A program made the translations under genes and the position numbers. Source: Phyllobacterium brassicacearum (GTDB lineage: Bacteria > Pseudomonadota > Alphaproteobacteria > Rhizobiales > Rhizobiaceae). Taken from it: a DNA stretch of 64,000 bases. The notes beneath the pieces are model-generated. The model did no database searches. It was not told the DNA's origin and saw only the letters and a list, made by a program, of their open reading frames with translations. The stretch's first letter is position 1. Every line of letters starts with the position of its first letter. Of this stretch, positions 52,198 to 61,398 are shown one piece after another. The stretch is taken from the NCBI RefSeq assembly GCF_003010955.1, contig NZ_PGGO01000010.1:62001-126000 (forward strand), given 5' to 3'.

Positions 52198-54914
52198 ATG
52201 GAAAAAAGTCTAACGCGTTATATCTGGTCGAATACGCGGCTGCAGCAAATATGGATTCTGCTCGTCGTGGCCGTTTCGATGATTCCCTATTTCCTATCGT
52301 TCGATTTGCCGAAACAGATCGTCAATGGTCCGATTCAAGGTACCGGATTCGAGACGCCCGGTGCGACCCAGACCTTCATGCGCATACAGTATGATGTGCC
52401 CTATTTCGGCGAGGTGCTGTTTTTCGACGGGCTCGAACTTACCCGCTTTCAGATGCTCATGGCGCTCAGCCTGGTGTTTCTCTTCCTCGTCGTCATAAAC
52501 GGCCTGTTCAAGCTCTATATCAACACCTACAAGGGCCGTCTTGGCGAACGCATGCTACGGCGAATTCGCTTCGAACTGATCGACCGTGTGCTACGCTTTC
52601 CGCCCGCCAATTTCAAACGAGTGAAATCGGCTGAAATTGCGACGATGATCAAGGATGAGGTTGAGCCTATGGGCGGCTTTACCGGCGACGCTTTTGTCCA
52701 GCCGGCATTGCTCGGTGGTCAGGCGCTCACTGCCCTTATCTTCATCATTATGCAGAACTTCTGGCTCGGCATGATTGCAGCCGCCATCGTGGCCGTTCAG
52801 GGCGTTGTCATCCCGCGCATGCGCAAGCGGCTGATCGATCTTGGCCGGCAGCGCCAGCTGACGGCACGAGAACTTTCAGGCCGTGTCGGCGAAATCGTCG
52901 ATGGCATCGGCACAATTCACGGCCACGATACCTCGAACTACGAACGCGCGGATATCGCAGCCCGATTGGGGCTGATTTTCTCCATTCGCTACGATCTTTA
53001 TCAGTGGAAGTTCCTGGTCAAGTTCATCAACAACTTCCTCGCGCAGGTCACGCCGTTTCTGTTTTACTCCATTGGCGGTTATCTCGCGCTGCAGGGGCGG
53101 CTCGATATTGGTCAGCTGGTTGCCGTCATCAATGCCTACAAGGACCTGCCCGGACCGCTGAAAGAACTGATCGATTGGGATCAGGCACGGCAGGACGTAC
53201 AGGTGAAATATGCGCAGGTTGTCGAGCAGTTCAACGTCGACCGCCTGGTCGACCCGCAGATTCAGGCTTTGGTTCCTGAACCCGTCGATCCTCTCCAGCA
53301 TTCGATCAACGCCGTCAATCTGACGCTCCTGGATGATACCGGCGCCCCGCTTATCGAGCATGTGTCCCTGGAGATCAAGCCTGGTGAAACCGTCGCTATC
53401 GTCGGAACCAGTGGCAGTGGCGGTGAGGCCCTTGCCGAAGGCTTTGCGCGGCTTATCTGGCCCGAGCAAGGCCGCATTACCATCGATGGCAAGGACATCC
53501 TTGATCTGCCGGAATCGATTACCGGCCGGCGTATAGCCTACGCATCATCCGACACATATTTCTTCCATGGTACATTGCGCGACAACCTTCTCTACAGCCT
53601 CAAGCACGCGCCTCTGACCAAGGTCGAATATGAAGGAAAGAGCGCAGCGCAATATAAATGGAACATCAATGAGGCGCGCCGTGCCGGTAATCCCGAGCTC
53701 GACCTCAACAGCGACTGGGTCGATTACGTTTCAGCAGGCGTAACCGGCCCGCACGATCTTTTCACAGTGGTGCGGCCCGTGCTCGACGCCGTGCTGATGT
53801 CACAGGATATCCTCGATATGGCGCTGCGTTCAACGGTGAACACGGCGGCGCACAGCGGCCTGACCGATCGTATCGTTGAATTGCGTCAAGCCTTGCGGAA
53901 ACGTCTGAAAAAAGAAGATCTCGAAGACCTGGTCGTTCCCTTAAAGCTCGATGCCTATAATCCGCAGGCAACGGTCGGCGAAAACCTTTTGTTTGGAACG
54001 ATGAAGCGGCCGATGATGACCAACCGGAAACTGGCAGCACATCCTTATTTCCGTTCCATCCTCAGGGAGACCGACCTTCATCTTGATCTTTATGCGATGG
54101 GACTGGAGATCGCTGCCAATGCGGTTGAACTCTTTCAGGATTTGCCCCCTGACCATCCGTTCTTCCAGCAACTTACATTCATGACTGCCGATGACATTCC
54201 GCATTACCAGCAACTTCTGCAAAAACTGGAGGGTCGCGGATTTGACGACGCATCGCAGGACGAGCGCTCCAGCATCATCAGATTGAGTTTTTCTTATGTG
54301 GAGCCGAGACACCGCTTCGGCCTGCTGACCGACGAACTCATGGCGAAGATCGTCGATGCACGCGCACGGTTCCACAACAACATGCCGGACGAACTGAAGG
54401 CTGTTATCGAACGTTATGATCCGGAGCGCTACACCGCTGCGGCGACGCTCATGGATAACGTGCTTTTCGGCAGGGTTGGCTTCACGCAGGTCGATGGCTC
54501 GAGCGTATACGCGTCATCTTGCGCGAGATTTTCGACAGGCTGCAACTTTATGAAAACGTTCTCTCCATCGGGCTGGATTTTGATGTCGGCTCTGGCGGCA
54601 AGCGCCTGACCAACGTGCAGCGCCAGAAGCTCAACGTTGCACGGGCATTGCTCAAACGAGCCGACTATGTGATTTTCAATCGTCCGCTCCCCGCGCTGGA
54701 CCAGCGCGTTCAGGATCAGATCACGCGCAATATCATGCAGGATCTGCATGAGGAGGGTCACGCCCCAGCGATTATATGGGTACTGGGCAATTCTTCGCTG
54801 GCAAATCTGTTCGACCGGATCATAGTATTCGATCGGGGCACGTTGGTTGAAGATGGAACGCACGCGACTCTTCTGGAGAAAAACGGTATATTCAAGGAAT
54901 TGGTGTCATCATAA
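52198..54914 (+). pseudogene. ABC exporter-like protein with degenerate ATPase, interrupted by a frameshift
   Basis: Residues 1-345 form an ABC-exporter membrane domain. The following ATPase-like region is unusual: Walker A reads GTSGSGGEA (403-411), so the lysine is lost; the Q-loop position is SSDTYF; the signature is LTNVQ; Walker B is YVIFNRPLPALD without the catalytic glutamate; and the switch histidine is absent (IIWVLGNSS). About 290 extra residues repeat a TLRDNLLYSL, TVGENLLFGT, TLMDNVLFGR element (near 459, 592, 750). The frame shifts near 54495-54500: a single base loss in GATGGCTCGAG would explain it. Repaired length is about 905. The two open pieces end at 54609 and 54914. It could be a sequencing error or a recent mutation. 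Confidence 0.75.
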
Positions 54915-54969
54915 GCTGATACTCAGGCGGGGAACCAGATGGAGCGCTATAAGGGGGTAGTGGACGTTC

Positions 54970-55434
54970 ATGCTTCTGAAAGATGAAGTCGAAATGTTGC
55001 GGCGGGTTCCGCTGTTTTCTGGAGTCGCGCCAGCCAAGCTCAAGCTTCTGGCGTTTACTTCTGATCGTGTCAGCTACAAGGCAGGGCAGACGCTGTTCCG
55101 GCAAGGAGACCCGGCAGATGCCGCTTACGTCATCCTGACCGGCGCTGCAGACATTCTATCCGATAGTCCAAGTGGCGAAATCAAGGTTGCAGAAATCGAA
55201 CATGATTCCATCGTTGGCGAAATCGCCATCCTCTGCGACGTATCACGCACCGCCACCGTGCGGGCCAATTCAGCGTTGGAAGCTTTGCGTATCAGCAAGG
55301 AACACTTCCTCAAGCTCCTGAGCGACTATCCGGAGATGACCATTGAGATCATGCGGGTGCTCGCTGACCGGTTAAGCCATACGACAACCGAGCTCAGTGA
55401 AGCGCGGAGCAAGCAGAAGCAGGCAGCAAAGTAG
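54970..55434 (+). CDS. Stand-alone cyclic-nucleotide-binding domain protein
   Basis: The 154-residue protein is a single CAP-like sensor domain without a helix-turn-helix. It has the beta-roll LFRQGDPADAAYVILTGAAD and the phosphate-binding cassette GEIAILCDVSRTATVRA (about 80-96), with Glu and Arg in the positions that contact cyclic nucleotide. It ends in a charged helix (TTTELSEARSKQKQAAK). It follows the ABC-like gene by 55 nt, so it is likely its regulatory partner. Ligand (cAMP or cGMP) inferred. Confidence 0.88.
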   Translation: MLLKDEVEMLRRVPLFSGVAPAKLKLLAFTSDRVSYKAGQTLFRQGDPADAAYVILTGAADILSDSPSGEIKVAEIEHDSIVGEIAILCDVSRTATVRANSALEALRISKEHFLKLLSDYPEMTIEIMRVLADRLSHTTTELSEARSKQKQAAK

Positions 55435-55499
55435 CTGGCTGCCTGATTGTGCTGGGCAAGAGGCGCCTCTGCTGCGCCAATTGTTCCGCCATTCCAGCA

Positions 55500-56693
55500 T
55501 CAAATTTTTACAAGCATGGCCGTGACGTACATGAAGGCCGTCCCGGCGGCCAGCCCGCCAAATGTTGAGGGGGTCAGCAGTGCAGCAGCGCCCAGATTGC
55601 GCGACCGGACGATCAATGCACTGACCTCGACAATGACCTGGGCGATGGCCCCGGCACCGATCGCGAGTGCAATCGCGGTCCACTGTGGGGCATAGGCAAG
55701 ACTTCCAATCCATATTCCGAACACGGCGGGGCCTCCCGCGAGCAGCGTCAAGCCGACGAATGACTCGAGTTTGGGCGTCGTTTTCAGGAGCGGCGCGGCA
55801 ATGCCGATCCCTTCGGTAATATTGTGCAGGGTAAAGCCGAGCACCAGGAACGTTCCGAGTCCCGCCGCACCCGCAGTGAAAGCAGCACCGATCGCCAACC
55901 CTTCACCAAAATTGTGCAGTCCGATACCGAGCGCAATATATGTCGCCAATGCAAGACCTGTTGGCGTTCCGTGCCGCCGCCCGATACTCATCAGCACGAG
56001 GAAGCTCGCCACAGCGACCAGCATAACCATCACACTGCCTTGGAACATCGCGGCCGACCGTTCAGCAAATTCGAGAGCTTCCACCATGGTATCGACCAGA
56101 AGGAATGCGAGAAGACCAACAGTCATGGCCAGAAGAAACGCCATCAATCCGGGGCCTGCTCCGCGCAAGGCCGGATAACACATCAGGCCAATGGCGACGG
56201 GCAGAATCCCCACGAATGCACCAAGAATAGCCTGAGACCACAGGCTTGCGGACGTGACGGCTGACGACGGCACTGCCACGGCAATCTCGTGCTCGAACGT
56301 TGCCCCGGTATTGGTGACGAAGTTCACTCTGTGCGTCTCGCCAAGAACCCACGGAAAAGGCAAGCTGATCCATGCGGTATCACCCCTTGCAATCGTTCCT
56401 TGTGGTGTTTGCTCGAATTCCCAATAGGCGTCGTCGACCTGGACCTGCGCGATTGTCATCGGTTCCGAACCACCCGCTCGAACGAGCAACTGCAATCCGT
56501 TGTGATCAAGTATGGTCCGCTCGATGGTCAGGTTTTCAACAGGCGGCGCACCATTGTTGAAACTCTGAAGAGGGTTTGCCTGCAAGAGCCAAACGATTGC
56601 CAAGGCCAGCACGGCTGCGGGGATCAGCAACCAGAAGAGGCGCGACGGCACGGCGACGTTTGACCGCCTGGAATTGACTGGTTCGTTCATCAT
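55500..56693 (-). CDS. ZIP-family divalent metal transporter with periplasmic N-terminal domain
   Basis: Predicted to carry divalent cations such as manganese or zinc across the inner membrane. The 397-residue protein has a first helix (about 20-38), a beta-rich periplasmic domain (about 45-145) not usual in ZIP proteins, then eight helices. ZIP metal motifs HNFGEGLAIGAAF and HNITEGIGIAAPL are both present. The ATG overlaps the multicopper oxidase stop (ATGA), so it is in one operon with it, downstream of an MntR box. Manganese as substrate is inferred from MntR. Confidence 0.88.
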   Translation of the reverse strand: MMNEPVNSRRSNVAVPSRLFWLLIPAAVLALAIVWLLQANPLQSFNNGAPPVENLTIERTILDHNGLQLLVRAGGSEPMTIAQVQVDDAYWEFEQTPQGTIARGDTAWISLPFPWVLGETHRVNFVTNTGATFEHEIAVAVPSSAVTSASLWSQAILGAFVGILPVAIGLMCYPALRGAGPGLMAFLLAMTVGLLAFLLVDTMVEALEFAERSAAMFQGSVMVMLVAVASFLVLMSIGRRHGTPTGLALATYIALGIGLHNFGEGLAIGAAFTAGAAGLGTFLVLGFTLHNITEGIGIAAPLLKTTPKLESFVGLTLLAGGPAVFGIWIGSLAYAPQWTAIALAIGAGAIAQVIVEVSALIVRSRNLGAAALLTPSTFGGLAAGTAFMYVTAMLVKI

Positions 56694-57811
56694 GACAGCG
56701 TCTCCGAGACGTCGAACATGCCCATCCAGCCAAGTTCGGTGAATTCCGATTGATGGGCATGGAACATGTAAAGACCAGGCTCGTGTTCCTTGAACGTGAA
56801 CTCAAGAATGCCGCGCTGCGCCTGACACTGCATGATCAGGTCCACTGTCTTCAGCGTCGGGGTCAAGGTCGTACCCTGATCGTAATAATCGAAAAAATTG
56901 GCATGCAGGTGGAACGAATTGATCGGGTCAAACTCGGTGATATTGACCAGGTAGATGCGAACAGGGCGGTTGCGATCGATCTTGATGGGCTCCTTCGCGT
57001 AGCAGTGAGCGATCGTGTTGCACGCGTAGAATTCATTCTCGCCGTCGAAGTTCGTGTCGAAGGCGTTCATGACCATGGCCATTTCCTGCCATTGTGCATT
57101 CTCTGGTGAGCCAAGGAGACGCGATTGTGCAACGTCGGCATATTCAAGATGGCGGGCTGGATCGGGATCGATCACAAACAGGCCATACATGCCCTTGTGG
57201 AGATGCCTGGTCAGCGGCAGTGCGTGACAATGATACAGATGGCAACCGAACGGCTTCGCATCGAACTCATAGACGAACTCTTCGCCGGGATCGATGACGC
57301 CAGCGCCAGGAACGCCGTCCATGCGCGCAGAATGGATTCCGTGGAAATGCAGCGAATGGGGATGTGACCCATTGTTCTTGAGGGTGATTTTCAGGCGGTC
57401 TCCCTCGGTCGCCCGAAGTGCGGGACCAGGTACGCGGCCGTTGTAGGTCCAGGCCGGAAACATAACGCCCGGTGCGATTTCGATTTCCTTTTCCTCGACC
57501 GTGATTTCGAAGCTGCGTTCTTTGCGCCCGTCCGGCAGTTCGCTGACGACGCCGGTGTACCAATCCGTTAACATTGCCGTCGGATCGAAGCCGTTGCGCT
57601 CGTTGTCAACCGCGCCAACAGTCATCATCGCACCATGCGCCGACCTGTGCGCCGGTATAGCAGCGTCAACGCCCGGCGTGGCGTCCCCGTGATGTGCATG
57701 GGTATCTTGCGCCGGCGCACTGCTTGTGCAGATCGCCGATGCGCCGATCGTTGCGATCCCTCCCCCCAACAGACGTCGTCTGTTTAGATTCGTCTGCGCC
57801 CATTTCAACAT
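56690..57811 (-). CDS. Tat-exported multicopper oxidase
   Basis: Predicted periplasmic copper oxidase. A twin-arginine signal is seen (NRRRLLGGGIATIGASA, about 10-26). The 373 residues have the cupredoxin copper motifs: HSLHFHG (152-158), CHLYHCHALPL (190-200) followed by HLHKGM, NSFHLHANFF near 305, and YMFHAHQSEF near 350. Two-domain size and motif spacing resemble copper nitrite reductase and Mn(II)-oxidase-like families. Near its promoter is an MntR box, so manganese is a likely substrate or cue, but iron or copper oxidation cannot be excluded. Confidence 0.88.
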   Translation of the reverse strand: MLKWAQTNLNRRRLLGGGIATIGASAICTSSAPAQDTHAHHGDATPGVDAAIPAHRSAHGAMMTVGAVDNERNGFDPTAMLTDWYTGVVSELPDGRKERSFEITVEEKEIEIAPGVMFPAWTYNGRVPGPALRATEGDRLKITLKNNGSHPHSLHFHGIHSARMDGVPGAGVIDPGEEFVYEFDAKPFGCHLYHCHALPLTRHLHKGMYGLFVIDPDPARHLEYADVAQSRLLGSPENAQWQEMAMVMNAFDTNFDGENEFYACNTIAHCYAKEPIKIDRNRPVRIYLVNITEFDPINSFHLHANFFDYYDQGTTLTPTLKTVDLIMQCQAQRGILEFTFKEHEPGLYMFHAHQSEFTELGWMGMFDVSETLS

Positions 57812-57867
57812 TATTCAACCATAACTCCGATTAGCAAATTAAATGAATTAAAGCATCGTAGTTACAT

Positions 57868-57883
57868 TATAGCAAGTGCTATA
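57868..57883. promoter_or_regulatory. MntR operator
   Basis: The perfect palindrome TATAGCAAGTGCTATA includes ATAGC-N4-GCTAT, the core of the known E. coli MntR site. It lies between the divergent multicopper oxidase and mntR genes, 57 nt from the former ATG and 137 nt from the latter. It could control both genes. Confidence 0.82.
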
Positions 57884-58019
57884 TTGGAAAAGTCGTCGGT
57901 GCGGATCCTGGATTTCGATTTTTCCGCCGGTTTAGATATTTGTCGTGTATGCTGGAAGAATAGCTGTGGCTATACAAGCGAATCCCTGGCTTAGAAAGAC
58001 TCCGGAACTGAAGATCGAA

Positions 58020-58487
58020 ATGAACCTTGACGAAAACTTGGACAGCGAACCCGAAAGTTCGCTTGTTGACCCCAACACCCATATGGAGAGCTTCCGGCAG
58101 ACCCGTCACAATCGCCGGACCGAGCTCATCGAGGACTATGTCGAACTGATCGCTGACCTCATTGAAGATGGGGGCGAGGCCAGGCAGGTCGATATTGCAC
58201 AGCGTCTTGGTGTGGCTCAGCCGACCGTAGCGAAAATGTTGAAGCGGCTGGCGACCGACGGTTATATCCAACAGCGCCGGTATCGGGGCGTATTCTTGAC
58301 CGACATTGGTATGCAGCTTGCGGAACGGAGCCGCGAGCGTCATCACATTGTAGAGTCGTTTCTATGCGCCATAGGCATCAGTGTTGAAACTGCGCGGATC
58401 GATGCGGAAGGCATCGAGCACCACGTGAGCCCGGAAACCCTGGAGGCCTTCAAGCGGTTTGTGGCAAGGGGCGGTTCATCCCTCTAG
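58020..58487 (+). CDS. mntR: Manganese-responsive regulator MntR
   Basis: MntR represses or activates Mn transport genes when bound to Mn(II). The ATG at 58020 gives 155 residues; the frame is open upstream, but this start matches rhizobial MntR length. The winged-helix ([20 protein letters not shown], about 60-80) and dimer/metal part ([20 protein letters not shown] followed by [13 protein letters not shown]) are clear, with the His and Glu ligands of this DtxR-type family. An MntR operator lies 137 nt upstream. Confidence 0.93.
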   Translation: MNLDENLDSEPESSLVDPNTHMESFRQTRHNRRTELIEDYVELIADLIEDGGEARQVDIAQRLGVAQPTVAKMLKRLATDGYIQQRRYRGVFLTDIGMQLAERSRERHHIVESFLCAIGISVETARIDAEGIEHHVSPETLEAFKRFVARGGSSL

Positions 58488-58522
58488 CGCTTGAGATTGC
58501 CCTGCATAGTAAGCGCGTCTTG

Positions 58523-60295
58523 CTAAACCCGTTCCGTTGCGCCGGTTGCGAGATCAACCGTGAAATTGCGCGATGGCAGGCCGGACAAATAGCGATCCAT
58601 TATCCGCAGCATCCGCGCAAAGCTTCCCTGAGCACCGCCGATTTCAATTGTAGCGGAACCGGCAAACGTAGAGATCAGGAAACGGTAGGCTGCAAGCCGC
58701 TCAGCCGAAATCCGATCGAGCGCCATCTCACTGCCCAGGCGTAGGCGATACCAATCTCCGAGCAGATCAAGCACCGGAATTGCGTCCAGCCCATCCAAAG
58801 TCATACCGCTCGCCCGCAGCAGCCGCTGTATGCCGGCTATCATAGGCGCGCGCGCCCGCTCCGCATGAATGAGCGCAACCGCTTCTACGACGGCAACGGG
58901 CTGCTCGCTGTCACCGAGTATCAGGAGGTCGCCAAGGTTGAGCTGCGGCATAATCCGCGCCAGGTCTTCGGGCCATTCGCGCCGCAGATACCTGTGCACC
59001 ACAAGCTGGCTGATGTGCTCGGACAGGAATTCACCATAGTCGGCCGCATCGAGCATTCCGCCAACCTTCTTTCCCGTCAGATTGATTTCAATCCGGTATT
59101 GCTCGTTGATCGCGGGATCTATCGGAAGATGATCGAGGCTTACCGTTTCAACCTGCAGCTTCGGGCCACCTGGCGTTATCACCTTGAACGCTGGCGGAAA
59201 GGCAACAAGCGACGGTACCCCGATATTGACCAGCCAACCATTGTCCCTTCGCATCATCGCCGTATCATTGACATGGAGATGCCCGCTGAAATGGATGCGA
59301 AGGCCCGCATCAATAGCGGCACTGGCCACCGCTTCCGACGGCGTGCGCTCGGTCGAACTGGTCCTGCCAATCAACGCCAGTTCGTCTTCTGCCGTGCCAT
59401 TGAGCATGTCCAGCATTGGGTAATGCGAAAATGCGAGCAATTGCTTGCCTTCACGTTTTGCCCTTGCGGCAACGTCTTTGACCCAATCCAGGACAAAGCC
59501 CTTGTGCCTGAGCATGGCATTCCAGCCGGCATTGGTACTGTCGACAAATGCGCCCGCATCGCCCCTGGCAAACTCGCCATTGCGCGGCTCGAATACATTC
59601 GCGTCGATCATCAATAGCCACAGGCCCGCGACCGGCTCGATCAGATAGGAGGCGTCCATCAACCGGTATTCGTTCTGGCCGTCGGCCGAGCGAGCTGTAT
59701 AGAGCCTCGCCGCGGGATCGTCATTCGTGCCGAAAGGCGTTTCCCAGTAAAGGTCATCGGGTCTGCGGAAGAAGCCGATATCCGGCAGCATCTGCAAGCC
59801 ATCTGGATAACCCGGGCAATACATCTTGCTGGTCACGACCATCCCGTCCGCATCGTCGTCGACGAACTCGCCGTCGCTCGCCACGATCGTATAGGTACCG
59901 TCGAGATTGAGCAGGCGCTTGGCATGGTGGCGGCCCTTCGGCCCGAAAATGTCATGATTGCCAGGCGTCGCGATAAAGACGAGACCATGGTCTCGCCGGT
60001 AGCCATCAAGCAGCTTGCGCAACGCGCCGAGCGTCGCCGCCTGGCCGTCATCGGAATAGTCGCCGAGCAGGACGACGTGGCGGATTTCCCGAGCCACCAC
60101 CTCGTCAAGCGCCGCCCGTAGGGCCCGATAACTCTCATTGAAAACACGGGTGGAACGCACGGTATCGGTCAGCCGGCGCGCCGTCATCCTGCGGTCGCCG
60201 CCCATATCGATGCCAGCAAAATCATAATCGCCATAGAGATCGTGAAAATGCGGATCGGCAATAACGGCGACCGGCGGAAATTCCGAAAAAGACAT
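58523..60295 (-). CDS. Calcineurin-like metallophosphoesterase, large
   Basis: Predicted cytoplasmic hydrolase of a phosphoester. The 590-residue protein has all five metal-binding signatures: ADPHFHD (14-20), LLGDYSDDG near 77, GNHD near 113, FSHYP near 297 and GHLHVND near 344. The C-terminal third (about 400-590) is helical and lacks family matches known to me. No signal peptide. It converges on mntR and is divergent from the MBL-fold gene. Substrate unknown; phosphodiester, nucleotide or phosphoglycan are all possible. Confidence 0.85.
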   Translation of the reverse strand: MSFSEFPPVAVIADPHFHDLYGDYDFAGIDMGGDRRMTARRLTDTVRSTRVFNESYRALRAALDEVVAREIRHVVLLGDYSDDGQAATLGALRKLLDGYRRDHGLVFIATPGNHDIFGPKGRHHAKRLLNLDGTYTIVASDGEFVDDDADGMVVTSKMYCPGYPDGLQMLPDIGFFRRPDDLYWETPFGTNDDPAARLYTARSADGQNEYRLMDASYLIEPVAGLWLLMIDANVFEPRNGEFARGDAGAFVDSTNAGWNAMLRHKGFVLDWVKDVAARAKREGKQLLAFSHYPMLDMLNGTAEDELALIGRTSSTERTPSEAVASAAIDAGLRIHFSGHLHVNDTAMMRRDNGWLVNIGVPSLVAFPPAFKVITPGGPKLQVETVSLDHLPIDPAINEQYRIEINLTGKKVGGMLDAADYGEFLSEHISQLVVHRYLRREWPEDLARIMPQLNLGDLLILGDSEQPVAVVEAVALIHAERARAPMIAGIQRLLRASGMTLDGLDAIPVLDLLGDWYRLRLGSEMALDRISAERLAAYRFLISTFAGSATIEIGGAQGSFARMLRIMDRYLSGLPSRNFTVDLATGATERV

Positions 60296-60508
60296 GAATC
60301 TGGCGTCCCGTTGAAATGACTGCCGAACTTATACATTTGTAACGACAATTGTCATGAAGCTTAAAAAACAAATCGTTATCGCCTATATAGAGGCCAAGGC
60401 GGGGTTTTATTGCGCCGCTGACAAATAAAACGAAATCCAAGTCTCGCATTACGGATGCGGTTTGGTTACGATGCCCTGAAAAACGGGGAATTGGGTGTAA
60501 AGAGCGTA

Positions 60509-61339
60509 ATGAACGACGAAATATTTCGGGTGAAGTTCTGGGGAACGCGAGGTAGCGTTTCCGTCTCGGGTCCCGAATTCAGGCGATACGGCGGCAGTAC
60601 CGCTTGTGTCGAGGTGCAGTGCGGCAAGCACAAGCTGATCTTTGATGCTGGCTCCGGTGTGCGACAGGCAGGCGAAGGTATTTCCCGGGAGGGTAGCGAT
60701 CAGGTCGACATTTTCTTTACGCATTGCCACTATGACCACATCATCGGCCTCCCCTATTTCATGCCAATGTACAATCCCATGATGAATGTGCGCCTGTGGT
60801 CCGGACATCTCGCCGGTGTCATGACCACCCGCGAGATGGTCAAGCAGTTCATGCGCCCGCCATGGTTTCCCGTCGACCCCGATATCTGCAAGGCGAGCCT
60901 CGGTTTTCGCGATTTCCGTTCTGGCGATGTGCTCGAGCCCTATGAGGGCATCAAGATCCGGACCGAGAGCCTGAATCACCCAGGCGGCTGTATCGGCTAC
61001 CGGATCGAATGGGCAGGCCGCGTGCTCGCGCTTGTCTATGACACGGAACACGAGGCCGGAAAGCTCGATCCCGCGGTGATGCGCCTTATCGAGGGTGCAG
61101 ACCTTGTCGTCTATGACTGTACCTATACGGAAGATGAGATGCCGCGCCGTTTCGGCTACGGCCATTCGACATGGCAGCATGGCGTCCTCCTGGCGGAGGC
61201 AGGCAAGATCGGCAAGCTGGCACTCTTCCACCATGCTCCATCGCGCACGGATGACGAGCTTGACGAATTCGAACGCTTGTCCAAGGAGCGTTTCGCCGGG
61301 GCCTTTTCCGCTCGCGATTTCCAGGAGATCGAGCTCTAA
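60509..61339 (+). CDS. Metallo-beta-lactamase-fold hydrolase
   Basis: Predicted metal-dependent hydrolase of the MBL family; no signal peptide, so cytoplasmic. Starting at ATG 60509 gives 276 residues beginning MNDEIFRVKFWGTRGSVSVS, a common N terminus of this subfamily; an upstream start at 60455 would add 18. The zinc motif THCHYDHIIGL is intact near residues 72-82, with later His/Asp ligands (NHPGG, YDTEH and FHHAP). The substrate is unknown. It converges on the deacetylase. Confidence 0.85.
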   Translation: MNDEIFRVKFWGTRGSVSVSGPEFRRYGGSTACVEVQCGKHKLIFDAGSGVRQAGEGISREGSDQVDIFFTHCHYDHIIGLPYFMPMYNPMMNVRLWSGHLAGVMTTREMVKQFMRPPWFPVDPDICKASLGFRDFRSGDVLEPYEGIKIRTESLNHPGGCIGYRIEWAGRVLALVYDTEHEAGKLDPAVMRLIEGADLVVYDCTYTEDEMPRRFGYGHSTWQHGVLLAEAGKIGKLALFHHAPSRTDDELDEFERLSKERFAGAFSARDFQEIEL

Positions 61340-61340
61340 G

Positions 61341-61398
61341 GCGATTCCAGGAAAAGTGTGACGCGGTTTTCCGTCCGGAATTGCGTAAAACCAACAGT
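61341..61398. repeat. Interspersed repeat (REP-like), copy between two convergent genes
   Basis: Same family as 33200-33263, with CAGGAAAAGTG, CGCGGTTTTCCGTCCGG and AATTGCGTAAAA. It lies in the 58-nt gap between convergent genes and provides the deacetylase stop codon, so may double as a terminator-like structure. Confidence 0.7.

Noticed and set aside
55459-55470. Palindrome AGAGGCGCCTCT between convergent genes as a bidirectional terminator
   Set aside because: No loop and no T tract on either side; could be incidental in GC-rich DNA.
60336-60356. Possible Pho box upstream of the phosphoesterase
   Set aside because: TTGTAA and TTGTCA repeats are 12 bp apart instead of 11 and diverge from the consensus. 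The GACAATTGTC palindrome within (60344-60353) is too short to interpret.
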